A DNA stretch of 48,263 bases from assembly GCA_017475045.1 (NCBI GenBank), contig JAFVGH010000122.1, positions 1 through 48,263 on the forward strand. Reading direction: 5' to 3'. Position numbers and translations under genes: made by a program. Shown here in pieces: positions 1 to 8,075 of the stretch. The stretch comes from Fibrobacter sp. GTDB taxonomy: Bacteria; Fibrobacterota; Fibrobacteria; Fibrobacterales; Fibrobacteraceae. How positions within the stretch are numbered: position 1 is the first letter of the stretch; every line of letters begins with the position of its first letter. Below the pieces are notes generated by a model. It searched no databases. It was not told the DNA's origin and saw only the letters and a list, made by a program, of their open reading frames with translations.

Positions 1-1820
1 AGTGGCTCGAAGGTGCCCGCGACTGGAACCTTTCCCGTAACCGTTTCTGGGGTACGCCGATTCCGGTGTGGCTCTCTGATGACGGCGACATGATTGCTGT
101 TGGCTCCATTGAAGAACTCCAGCAACTCACCGGCGTGAAGCTCGACGACTTGCACAAGCACTTTGTGGACAAGCTCACCATCGAAAAGAACGGCAAGGTT
201 TACCGCCGTACGCCGGAAGTTTTCGACTGCTGGTTCGAATCCGGTTCCATGCCGTATGCCAGCCGCCATTACCCGTTCGAAAACAAGGAACTCGTGGAAC
301 GCAGCTTCCCGGCTGACTTCATCGCCGAAGGCCTTGACCAGACTCGTGGTTGGTTCTACACGCTGACCGTGCTTTCTAACGCTCTGTTCCAGAAGCCGGC
401 GTTCAAGAACGTTATTGTGAACGGTATTATCTTGGCTGAAGACGGCTCCAAGATGAGTAAGTCCAAGCGCAACTATCCGGACCCGAACGACCTTATCGAA
501 CGCACGGGTGCCGACGCTATTCGCTTGTTCATGATCAACTCCGCCGCTTTGAAGGCCGAAGACCTACGCTTCAGCGAAGAAGGAGTGAAGGGCATCGTGA
601 AGCAGGTGATGCTGCCGCTCTGGAACGCTGTTGCATTCTTTGTCTCTAACCACAACGCCGATGCCGCCAAGGGCCAGCTCAACTGGAAGCCGGGTCAGGA
701 CGTCAAGAGCGACAACGAACTTGACCGCTGGATGCTTGCTACGCTGCAGGATCTCGCCGCCAAGGTCGAAGTGGAAATGAAGGCTTACCGCCTGTACAAC
801 GTGGTGCCCGCCGTGATTGCCGCGGTCGATGACCTCACGAACTGGTACGTGCGCCGCAGCCGCCGCCGTTTCTGGAAGTCCGAAAACGATGGCGACAAGA
901 ACGCCGCCTACGCCACCATGTACAAGGTGCTGGTGGACTTCTCCAAGATTCTCGCTCCGTTCCTCCCGCTCCTTGCCGAAGAAATCTACCAGATTCTCGT
1001 GCGCGAAGTGGACGCCAACGCCCCGGTGAGCGTGCACCTCTGCGAATTCCCGAGTGCTGACAAGTCCCTCATGGACGAAAAGCTTGTGGAACGCATCGCC
1101 ATGGTGCGTGGCATGGTCGAAATGGGCCGTGTGATTCGCGCTACGAACAACGTAAAGAACCGTATGCCGATTGCCAGCATGACGGTGGTTGCTCATGGCA
1201 CCGAAGAAAAGAACGTTGCCGAGACCATGAAGGACTTGATCCTCGAAGAACTCAACGTTCGCGAAATGAAGTTCCTCGAAGATGAGACGAAACTCGTGCA
1301 GCTCTCCGCCAAGCCGAACTTCCTCGCTATCAAGGCGAAGGGCCCGGATTACGCGAAGAACATGAAGGTGATTTCCGCCAAGCTGAATTCGCTGAGCGTC
1401 GATGAAATCAAGGCTCTGCAGAATGGCGAAACCATCAAGTTCGACTTCGGTGAAGTTGGTGCCGACTGCCTGATGCTCAACCGCATCGTGGCCGACGGCA
1501 TGGCCGTGGAAGCCAACCAGCACTTCACCGTGGCTCTGGACCTCAAGATTACCGACGAACTCCGCCGCGCCTGCGTGGCCCGCGAACTCGTGAACCGCAT
1601 CCAGAATCGCCGTAAGGACCAGAACTACGCCATCACCGATAAGATCGAAGTGACGCTGTTCTCTGCAAGCGACGTGTTCAAGCAGGCTGTTGCCGAAAAC
1701 GAAGCCTACATCGCCGGCGAGACGCAAGCAGTCTCCATCAAGTGGGCTGCCGCCGCCGATGGCCTCGAAGCCAATGACGCCGACGGCGAAGCATTCGCCT
1801 TTACGACCGTTAAGGCATAG
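1..1820 (+). CDS. ileS: Isoleucine--tRNA ligase, C-terminal part (5' end outside window)
   Basis: Charges tRNA-Ile with isoleucine in the cytoplasm. The frame is already open at base 3, where it reads ARDWNLSRNRFWGTPIPVW, typical of the catalytic core, so the start lies before the window; the ATG at 66 is internal. The class I signature KMSKS is encoded at about 450-464, preceded by the GWFYTL block. The anticodon-binding helical domain and C-terminal domain follow. The missing N-terminal part should hold HIGH and the editing domain. A GC-rich hairpin with a T-run follows the stop. The class (IleRS rather than Val/Leu) rests on the DQTRGWFYTL and SDVEGVKG-like context, and confidence is high. 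Confidence 0.95.
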   Translation, partial: WLEGARDWNLSRNRFWGTPIPVWLSDDGDMIAVGSIEELQQLTGVKLDDLHKHFVDKLTIEKNGKVYRRTPEVFDCWFESGSMPYASRHYPFENKELVERSFPADFIAEGLDQTRGWFYTLTVLSNALFQKPAFKNVIVNGIILAEDGSKMSKSKRNYPDPNDLIERTGADAIRLFMINSAALKAEDLRFSEEGVKGIVKQVMLPLWNAVAFFVSNHNADAAKGQLNWKPGQDVKSDNELDRWMLATLQDLAAKVEVEMKAYRLYNVVPAVIAAVDDLTNWYVRRSRRRFWKSENDGDKNAAYATMYKVLVDFSKILAPFLPLLAEEIYQILVREVDANAPVSVHLCEFPSADKSLMDEKLVERIAMVRGMVEMGRVIRATNNVKNRMPIASMTVVAHGTEEKNVAETMKDLILEELNVREMKFLEDETKLVQLSAKPNFLAIKAKGPDYAKNMKVISAKLNSLSVDEIKALQNGETIKFDFGEVGADCLMLNRIVADGMAVEANQHFTVALDLKITDELRRACVARELVNRIQNRRKDQNYAITDKIEVTLFSASDVFKQAVAENEAYIAGETQAVSIKWAAAADGLEANDADGEAFAFTTVKA

Positions 1821-1846
1821 TTAGACGAAAGTCGCGCAATTGTCAT

Positions 1847-1876
1847 CCCCGTCCCTTCCAAGGGGCGGGGTTTTTC
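1847..1876 (+). terminator. Rho-independent terminator after ileS
   Basis: The arms CCCCGTCCCTT and AAGGGGCGGGG are followed by five T. It lies 27 bases after the ileS stop. The hairpin is headed by GTCATC, so it may also belong to the GTCAT-palindrome family described in the findings. Confidence 0.8.
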
Positions 1877-1892
1877 TATCTATCTTTACACT

Positions 1893-2702
1893 ATGAGCGA
1901 AAATTTTGTACATACCGTCTGCACCGACGGATTCGAAATGGAGTACGCCCAGTTTGGAAACGGCCCCAAGCCCCTGGTTATCATTCCCGGACTTTCCATC
2001 AAGAGCGTCATGAAATCCGCCGATGCCCTGCAAGTTCCCTACAAGGTATTCACCGAAAAATACACCCTTTACTTTTTCGACCGCAAAAAGAATATCCAGC
2101 CCGGCTATTCCCTGAACGACATGGCACGGGACCAGGCTCTGGCCCTTAAGGCCTTGGGGCTTTCGGGCGTGAACCTTATGGGCGTGTCCCAGGGCGGCAT
2201 GATTGCCCAGATTATCGCCATCCAGTATCCTGAACTGGTAAACAAGCTTGTGCTGGCCTCTTCTACCTCCAAGGCGGTCCCCTCCCAGATTGAATTGATC
2301 GGCAACTGGGCCCGTCTCGCTCGCGCCCACGATGGCGAAGGCCTGGTGAGCGCCTTTATCGACGACTGTTTCTCCAAGCCCTTCGCCGACCGCTACCGCA
2401 GAGCCATTCAGGCCATGTATCGGGACGTCACCGATGCCGAAATGGACCGCTTCGCCCTGTGCGCAGACCTTTGCGATACGGTCAACACCATCGACGAACT
2501 GCATAAGATTAAGTGTCCTACCCTGGTGCTGGGCGCTGGAGACGACAAGGTGGTTACCCCACAGGCCTCCCTCATCATCGTAGACAAGCTCAAGGCTGCA
2601 GGCACGCCCTGCGAACTGGAAATGTACGAGGGCCGCGGCCACGCCGTATTCGACGAGCTCAAGGAATACAAAGACCGCATTTTCGAATTCCTGGAAAAGT
2701 AG
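1893..2702 (+). CDS. Alpha/beta-fold hydrolase
   Basis: Probable cytoplasmic serine hydrolase of 269 residues; the substrate is not evident. The nucleophile elbow GVSQGG (serine near residue 102), a late acid in GAGDDKVV and a catalytic histidine in GRGHAVFDE form the expected triad. An early PLVIIPGL strand-loop matches the oxyanion-hole region. There is no signal peptide. It starts 6 bases after a TATCTT box with no Shine-Dalgarno, so the mRNA may be leaderless. The acyltransferase gene follows after 9 bases, so the two are probably co-transcribed. Esterase, haloperoxidase-like and 3-oxoadipate-enol-lactonase-like relatives cannot be told apart here. Confidence 0.85.
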   Translation: MSENFVHTVCTDGFEMEYAQFGNGPKPLVIIPGLSIKSVMKSADALQVPYKVFTEKYTLYFFDRKKNIQPGYSLNDMARDQALALKALGLSGVNLMGVSQGGMIAQIIAIQYPELVNKLVLASSTSKAVPSQIELIGNWARLARAHDGEGLVSAFIDDCFSKPFADRYRRAIQAMYRDVTDAEMDRFALCADLCDTVNTIDELHKIKCPTLVLGAGDDKVVTPQASLIIVDKLKAAGTPCELEMYEGRGHAVFDELKEYKDRIFEFLEK

Positions 2703-2711
2703 CCTAGCGCT

Positions 2712-3746
2712 ATGCCTACCCCCGTTGAAAAACCCCGTTACGCCTTTGTAGACCTGGCCAAGGGCCTATGCATTATGCTGGTGGTGTGGCACCATGTGGC
2801 CTCTACCTGGGGGCTTGACACCTACCCGCTGAAGTTGTCCCTTTCTACCTTCCGCATGCCCCTGTACTTCTTTCTGTCGGGGCTATTCTTCAAGAGCTAC
2901 GCCGGCTTTTTTGACTTTTGCCTGCGAAAAATCAACAAGCTGCTAATCCCCTTCGTTTTCTTCTTCATTACCACCTCCTGCATTCTGGCCTTTATCCTCG
3001 CCCACTTTCACCTGCGGCCAAACCCAGGAGCCGGTGTTTGGTATGCCTTTATTTGGCAGGAACAGTTCCCGAATTTTCCCATCTGGTTCTTGCTGGGGCT
3101 TTTCTGGACCAACTTGATTTTCTACGGAATTTATCTTGTGGCAAAGATGCTCCCGCCAAAATTCTCTAACGGGGGACTTGTCGCCTTATCGCTAGGCATT
3201 GGCGCTCTCGGATTTTGCCTCGGGCGGTATAACATCAACCTGCCCATGTTCCTAGACTCCGCCATGACGGCCATCCCCTATTTCTGCGCCGGTCACTTTG
3301 CCTTCCGCTACACGGAGCTGCTCAAGCCAAACAAACTGGACAAGCTGAACATACCCTTTGCCCTTCTCGGGTTCGGCCTGGTATTCCTGCTATCGGACTC
3401 TACGGTGAGCTATGTGGAGAACAAGTTCCAGCTACCCTTCTGGAGCACCTACGCCTGCGGGCTTTCGGGAGCCATCGCCATCCTACTGCTTTCCAAGGCC
3501 ATCGGGAAAATCCCTCTGGTCTCTTACTTCGGGCGTTACTCCATTATGATTCTCGTGACCCACGGTTGGATTCAGTGGGCCGTCATCAAGATTCTCCGGG
3601 AAAGCCATGTTCACTGGTCCAAAGGCATTTCTCTTGCCTTCGTCTTCGTGGTCACCATGCTTTTATACTTGGGAATCATCCCTTTCATGAGGAGGTTCAT
3701 GCCCCATGTCACCGCCCAGAAAGATATGATTAAGCGGGAAGCCTAA
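2712..3746 (+). CDS. Acyltransferase family 3 membrane protein
   Basis: Integral membrane protein of 344 residues with about ten hydrophobic segments. The N-terminus reads FVDLAKGLCIMLVVWHH and is followed by RMPLYFFLSG; together these are the hallmark of the acyltransferase_3 (OafA/OpgC-like) family, in which the early histidine is catalytic. Members acetylate or succinylate surface glycans or other extracytoplasmic acceptors. It lies 9 bases after the hydrolase and is probably in the same operon. The last 4 bases overlap the convergent lipoprotein gene. No polysaccharide cluster surrounds it, so the acceptor is unknown. Confidence 0.88.
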   Translation: MPTPVEKPRYAFVDLAKGLCIMLVVWHHVASTWGLDTYPLKLSLSTFRMPLYFFLSGLFFKSYAGFFDFCLRKINKLLIPFVFFFITTSCILAFILAHFHLRPNPGAGVWYAFIWQEQFPNFPIWFLLGLFWTNLIFYGIYLVAKMLPPKFSNGGLVALSLGIGALGFCLGRYNINLPMFLDSAMTAIPYFCAGHFAFRYTELLKPNKLDKLNIPFALLGFGLVFLLSDSTVSYVENKFQLPFWSTYACGLSGAIAILLLSKAIGKIPLVSYFGRYSIMILVTHGWIQWAVIKILRESHVHWSKGISLAFVFVVTMLLYLGIIPFMRRFMPHVTAQKDMIKREA

Positions 3747-4342
3747 TTAGTTTTGATATAGACTGACTCGCAGAGATTACCGAAATCCAGAACGTAATTC
3801 ACCTGGACATCAGTCTGATCATCCGCCCAAACAAACGAGAGATCAACCCCTTGCAAGCCTTCCTTGGTTATCTTGAACCATTCCTCGGATTGCGTGAAGC
3901 AATAATAATCGTTTTTTGAAAAATCAAAATCACCCGGAGCAAAACGGGACTGTACATCCTCAGTAAAATTCTGCACACTCTCGTTATCATCCAACTGCAG
4001 TTTCAAAGTTTCCAATTCCGTCACCACATCATCGGCAACATCTTCCATACACTCCGACGCATCGCATTTCTCGGACACGTCAATCACCGAGTCCAGCACA
4101 GCCACACCGGCAGAAGAACTAGAAACATCTACTAGTGAACTGCTGAGCAAGTCAGAAGAAGATGACAAAACGGGTGTCACTTTAGACGAATCGGCTTTCT
4201 TTTTACCGGGTTCAAAGCCCGGAATGAAGTTCATCCCGCCATTATCGCTAGTATCAGTAGAGGACACCGTATTGTTGCAAGCAACAAAGCCGATGGTCAA
4301 GAAAGCGATTAGCAGTGCACTATAAAGTTGTGAGACTCGCAT
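3743..4342 (-). CDS. Ser/Asp-rich lipoprotein, unknown function
   Basis: Predicted lipoprotein of 199 residues. I chose the ATG at 4342 over the longer frame start at 4411 because AGAGG precedes it and because it gives a clean signal: MR, a hydrophobic stretch, then the lipobox FVAC. The mature part begins with a flexible Ser/Thr/Asp-rich linker, then runs of serine (residues about 60-85), then an acidic domain with four cysteines, including CDASEC. This linker style is common in Fibrobacter lipoproteins. A TATTTTTAG box about 25 bases upstream is a possible -10. It is convergent with the acyltransferase gene with a 4-base overlap. I recognise no domain. Confidence 0.75.
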   Translation of the reverse strand: MRVSQLYSALLIAFLTIGFVACNNTVSSTDTSDNGGMNFIPGFEPGKKKADSSKVTPVLSSSSDLLSSSLVDVSSSSAGVAVLDSVIDVSEKCDASECMEDVADDVVTELETLKLQLDDNESVQNFTEDVQSRFAPGDFDFSKNDYYCFTQSEEWFKITKEGLQGVDLSFVWADDQTDVQVNYVLDFGNLCESVYIKTN

Positions 4343-4416
4343 ACCAAACCTCTTTTTTCTAAAAATACAATAAAGTTTGCGCTTGTAAACTGTGCAACAG
4401 CCCCTATTCACGCTTT

Positions 4417-7230
4417 TTAGTGGGCCAAAAGCCAGTTTTCTCCGGAGCCAACGCTAGCCACCAGGGGTACTTTCAGCTCCATGGCCCCTTCCATTTCGGC
4501 CTTGACCATGGCAGACAGCTCTTCCAGACGGTCCTTAGGACACTCAAAAACCAGTTCGTCGTGAACCTGGAGCATCATCTTTAGGGGCAGATTTTCCCGG
4601 TTGATGCGTTCCTGAATGCGAATCATAGCAATCTTGATCAGGTCGGCAGCAGAACCTTGCACCGGCGTGTTCACCGCCATGCGCTCCGCCATCTGACTTT
4701 CCATACGGTCAGAACTGTCGATACCCGCGATGTAGCGGCGACGCCCACTTAGCGTTTCTACGTAGCCGTTCTTGTGGGCAAAAGCCTTGGTGTCGTCGAT
4801 GAACTTCTGCACCCCCTGGTACATGTCAAAGTACCCGGTGATAAAGTCACGGGCCTGACCCATGGGAATTTTCAGGTCCCGAGACAGGCGGAAAGCCGTC
4901 ATGCCGTACAAAATTCCAAAGTTCACCACCTTGGCGTCGCGACGCATGTCCGACGTAACCGCCGAAAGATCCACCCCGTAAATAGCCGCCGCCGTCCGGG
5001 CGTGAATGTCAATCCCTTCGCGGTACGATTCTATAAGGGCGGCGTCGCCACTCAAGTGTGCAAGCATGCGAAGCTCAATCTGGGAATAGTCCACCGACAA
5101 AATGACATTATCCGGATTCTCCGGCACAAAGGCCGCACGGATTTTCTTGCCCAAGTCACTGCGCACCGGAATATTCTGCAAGTTCGGGTCGCGGCTGGAA
5201 AGACGTCCCGTAGCCGTTCCCCACTGGATAAAGCTGGTGTGGATCCGCTTTGTTTCTCGGTTCACCAGCGTCGGGAGCACCGACACGTAGGTGCTCTGCA
5301 TCTTTTTGAGTTCCCTGTACTCTATTATAGCGAACACGATGGGATGAGGAGCGCTCACCGAAAGTTCTTCAAGCACAGCGGCGTCGGTACTGCGCTTCTT
5401 GATTTCAGGAAGCCCCAGCGTATCGAACAAAACCTCTCCCAACTGCTTGGGGCTGCCGATGTTGAATTCCAGCCCCGCCATGTCGCAGATTTCCTTTTCC
5501 AGTTTCTCGATGCGGCCCGCAAGTTCCACTTCCAGATTCTTTAGGACGGCGGTATCCACAAAAGCACCTACGCCCTCCATCTGGTACAGCACCTTCAGCA
5601 GGGGCATTTCCTGGCTGTAGAAGAACTTTTCGTAGTCCATCTTCTGAAGTTCTTTCTGCAGGGGTTCCCACAAGCGCAAAGTATAGACAGCATCTTCGGC
5701 GCCGTATTCAGTAGCATCCTTTACAGGCACGCGGTTGAAGGTAATCTGGTTCTTGCCCCGGCCGATAAGGTTCTCGATGGGAATCATCTCGTGCTGCAAG
5801 CGCTGCATCACCTGGTTATCCAAACCTAGGCCGGTCTGGCCCGGCGAGAGCATCCAGGCGGCAATGAGGGTATCCACAATGTTCGCCTTGCCAATCTGCG
5901 TCACCGAAAGCCCGAAGGCCCGAGACAGCACATGCAAATCGAACTTTGCATTATGGAAAACGAGAGAGCGACGGGGCTTGCCCTCCACCACCTCGCAAGA
6001 TTCGTCCCAAAACGACAGGAACCATTCTTTTACGGCAGCCCCGTCGAAGTTGCCCACCGGAAAGCCGATGTCGTCGGTATGGGCCATCGGGATGTAGTAG
6101 CCCTTCGGGACAGTGCCGTCCTGGTTTGCCGCGGCCAGGCACAGCCCTACCAGATTGCAGGTCATGGGGTCCAGCCCGTCGGTTTCCGTATCAATTCCTA
6201 TTTCGGTCGCCGCGGAAAATTCCGCCCTCAGCTCACCGAACTTCTCGGCGGTATCCACGCAGATGTATTCCGGAGGAACGTCGCGGGTAGCGGCTTCGGC
6301 TCCTTCGCCTGCCGACTCTCCCGAACCTGCAGACACAAAACCAGCCTTGCCGGGAACATTTTCCAGCAGGCGTAGCAGACTGTTGATTTCATGGTCCTTG
6401 AAGATGCCCGCCAGGGTATCCACATGGATGCCGTTGTACTCCAGGGCGTCAAGGTTCCCGCTAAAAGCCCGCTTGGTCTGAAGTGTGACCAGTTCCCGAC
6501 TGAGAAAAGCCTTTTCGCGATTATTCGCCAGATTGTCGTGGAGCCCCTTCTTGGTAATCTTATCCAGATTGGCGTAGAGGTTGTCCATATCGCCATAGTC
6601 TGTCAAAAGCTGGATGGCCGTCTTGGGGCCAACCTTCGGGACGCCGGGAACATTGTCGCTGGCATCACCCATCAGCGCCAGGTAGTCCCGAATCTTTTCC
6701 GGCGGAAGTCCGTACTTTTCCACCACCTGGGCAGGGCCAAAATCAATACCGTCGGCACCCTTGGTCAGGTGAAACAGGTGAATCTTGTCGGACACAATCT
6801 GGGACATGTCCTTGTCCTTAGAAAGAATCACCACATGGTCAAAGCCAGCTTCTACTGCGGCGGTAGCCACGCTGGCCATCACATCGTCGGCCTCGTAACC
6901 CGGCTCCGAAAGCAGGGGAATCCCGCTAGCGTCCAGGCTTTCGCCCAAAAGGGGCATCTGGGCGGCCATTTCTTCGGGCATGGGGCCACGATTGGCCTTG
7001 TAATCCGGATAAAGTTCATGCCTGAAAGTCTTGGTGTGGGCCACATCCCGAGCGATGGCAAAATGGGTGGGCTTGTGCTTCGCCAAAATACGGAGTACCG
7101 CACCCCAGTAGCCATGCATCATAGAAACATCTTCGCCCTTGCTGTTCACCAGCGGGTTCTGGCTATAGGCATAAAACATGCGGAACGCAAGTGCGTAGGA
7201 ATCGAGAAGCAGTAAAGTTTTTTCGGACAT
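4417..7230 (-). CDS. polA: DNA polymerase I
   Basis: Repair and Okazaki-fragment processing polymerase, 937 residues, the usual length for a three-domain enzyme. The N-terminal 5' nuclease starts with LLLDSYALAFRMFYA and has the helix-hairpin-helix region GVPKVGPKTA. The proofreading domain keeps its metal ligands in IDTETDGLDP (near residue 350), so 3'-5' exonuclease is probably active. Polymerase motif A (DYSQIELRMLAHLSGD), motif B (RDAKVVNFGILYG) and motif C (QVHDELVFE) are intact. A TACATT box ends 6 bases before the ATG and no Shine-Dalgarno is visible. It follows the broken oxidoreductase by 15 bases. Confidence 0.97.
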   Translation of the reverse strand: MSEKTLLLLDSYALAFRMFYAYSQNPLVNSKGEDVSMMHGYWGAVLRILAKHKPTHFAIARDVAHTKTFRHELYPDYKANRGPMPEEMAAQMPLLGESLDASGIPLLSEPGYEADDVMASVATAAVEAGFDHVVILSKDKDMSQIVSDKIHLFHLTKGADGIDFGPAQVVEKYGLPPEKIRDYLALMGDASDNVPGVPKVGPKTAIQLLTDYGDMDNLYANLDKITKKGLHDNLANNREKAFLSRELVTLQTKRAFSGNLDALEYNGIHVDTLAGIFKDHEINSLLRLLENVPGKAGFVSAGSGESAGEGAEAATRDVPPEYICVDTAEKFGELRAEFSAATEIGIDTETDGLDPMTCNLVGLCLAAANQDGTVPKGYYIPMAHTDDIGFPVGNFDGAAVKEWFLSFWDESCEVVEGKPRRSLVFHNAKFDLHVLSRAFGLSVTQIGKANIVDTLIAAWMLSPGQTGLGLDNQVMQRLQHEMIPIENLIGRGKNQITFNRVPVKDATEYGAEDAVYTLRLWEPLQKELQKMDYEKFFYSQEMPLLKVLYQMEGVGAFVDTAVLKNLEVELAGRIEKLEKEICDMAGLEFNIGSPKQLGEVLFDTLGLPEIKKRSTDAAVLEELSVSAPHPIVFAIIEYRELKKMQSTYVSVLPTLVNRETKRIHTSFIQWGTATGRLSSRDPNLQNIPVRSDLGKKIRAAFVPENPDNVILSVDYSQIELRMLAHLSGDAALIESYREGIDIHARTAAAIYGVDLSAVTSDMRRDAKVVNFGILYGMTAFRLSRDLKIPMGQARDFITGYFDMYQGVQKFIDDTKAFAHKNGYVETLSGRRRYIAGIDSSDRMESQMAERMAVNTPVQGSAADLIKIAMIRIQERINRENLPLKMMLQVHDELVFECPKDRLEELSAMVKAEMEGAMELKVPLVASVGSGENWLLAH

Positions 7231-7245
7231 AGAAAGAATGTAGAA

Positions 7246-7970
7246 TTAAAAAAGATTGTCCACTTTTGTCTGGGCTAGCACGCGGTTGTAAATAATCCGC
7301 TTGCCCTTGACACCATCGGTAGCGCAAACGTGGTCGGTAGGCGGTTTCAGAAGAGACGTTACCAGATGGGCCGCCACGGTTTCGGCATGAACGGGCCGCA
7401 CATAAGCCGGAATCCATTCGGGGTGGGCTCCGATGGTCTTCTGCAGAAGTTCCTCGCCAAAACGCCTGTCCTTGTGCTTGCCAAGCAGGAGCGAGGGGCG
7501 AACCAGAGTAAGGCTTTCAAAGCCCATCATGGTAAGGCCCTCTTCCAGCATACCCTTGAGACGGTTGTAAAAGAAGGGAGAATGGCTGTCGGCCCCCTGG
7601 GCGCTGACACACAGGAAATTCTTTACACCTTGCTTTTTGCAAGAGCCGCCAGCGAAAGGGGCAACCGCACATCTACTTTTTCCTGAGCAGCCTTACTGCC
7701 AGCCTGTTTCTTAGTCGTGCCCAGGCAGCATATAACAGCCTTGCAATCCTTGAATCCGTCCAATATAACAGACTTGTACGCTCCGCTGACCTGTTCAAAA
7801 TCCACCTGTTCAAACTGGATTTTCGCGGCCCCCTGAAGAATACCAAGTTCACCGAGATTTGGCACGGTGCGTACCGGGCAATAGACCTTCGCCACAGCAT
7901 CCAAACGGGAAAGAAGTTTTAGGACATTCTTTCCCACAAGACCGGTGGAACCAAGCAAAGCGACTTTCAT
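7246..7970 (-). pseudogene. NAD(P)-binding (SDR/NmrA-like) oxidoreductase, split by a frameshift
   Basis: The first half (7623-7970) begins MKVALLGSTGLVGKNVLKLL, a Rossmann nucleotide-binding start, and ends early at a TAA at 7623-7625. The second half (about 7248-7640) continues in another frame with FLCVSAQGADSHSPFFYNR and KGMLEEGL, the expected Ser...Tyr...Lys region of atypical short-chain reductases, then LVRPSLLLGKHKDRR. The halves join if one A is added, or one base is re-read, at the A5 run on the minus strand (7634-7638). It may be a real pseudogene, a sequencing error in a homopolymer, or -1 slippage. The intact product would be about 241 residues, like human HTATIP2-type proteins. 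Confidence 0.8.
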
Positions 7971-8075
7971 ACCTGCAAATTAGCATTTGCGGGAGTACCC
8001 GCACCCCCTTAAAAGCCAAAGATTTCTAAATTCTTGTGCGTAAATTTTTAACCCTAAAACCATAGGCTTGATTAT

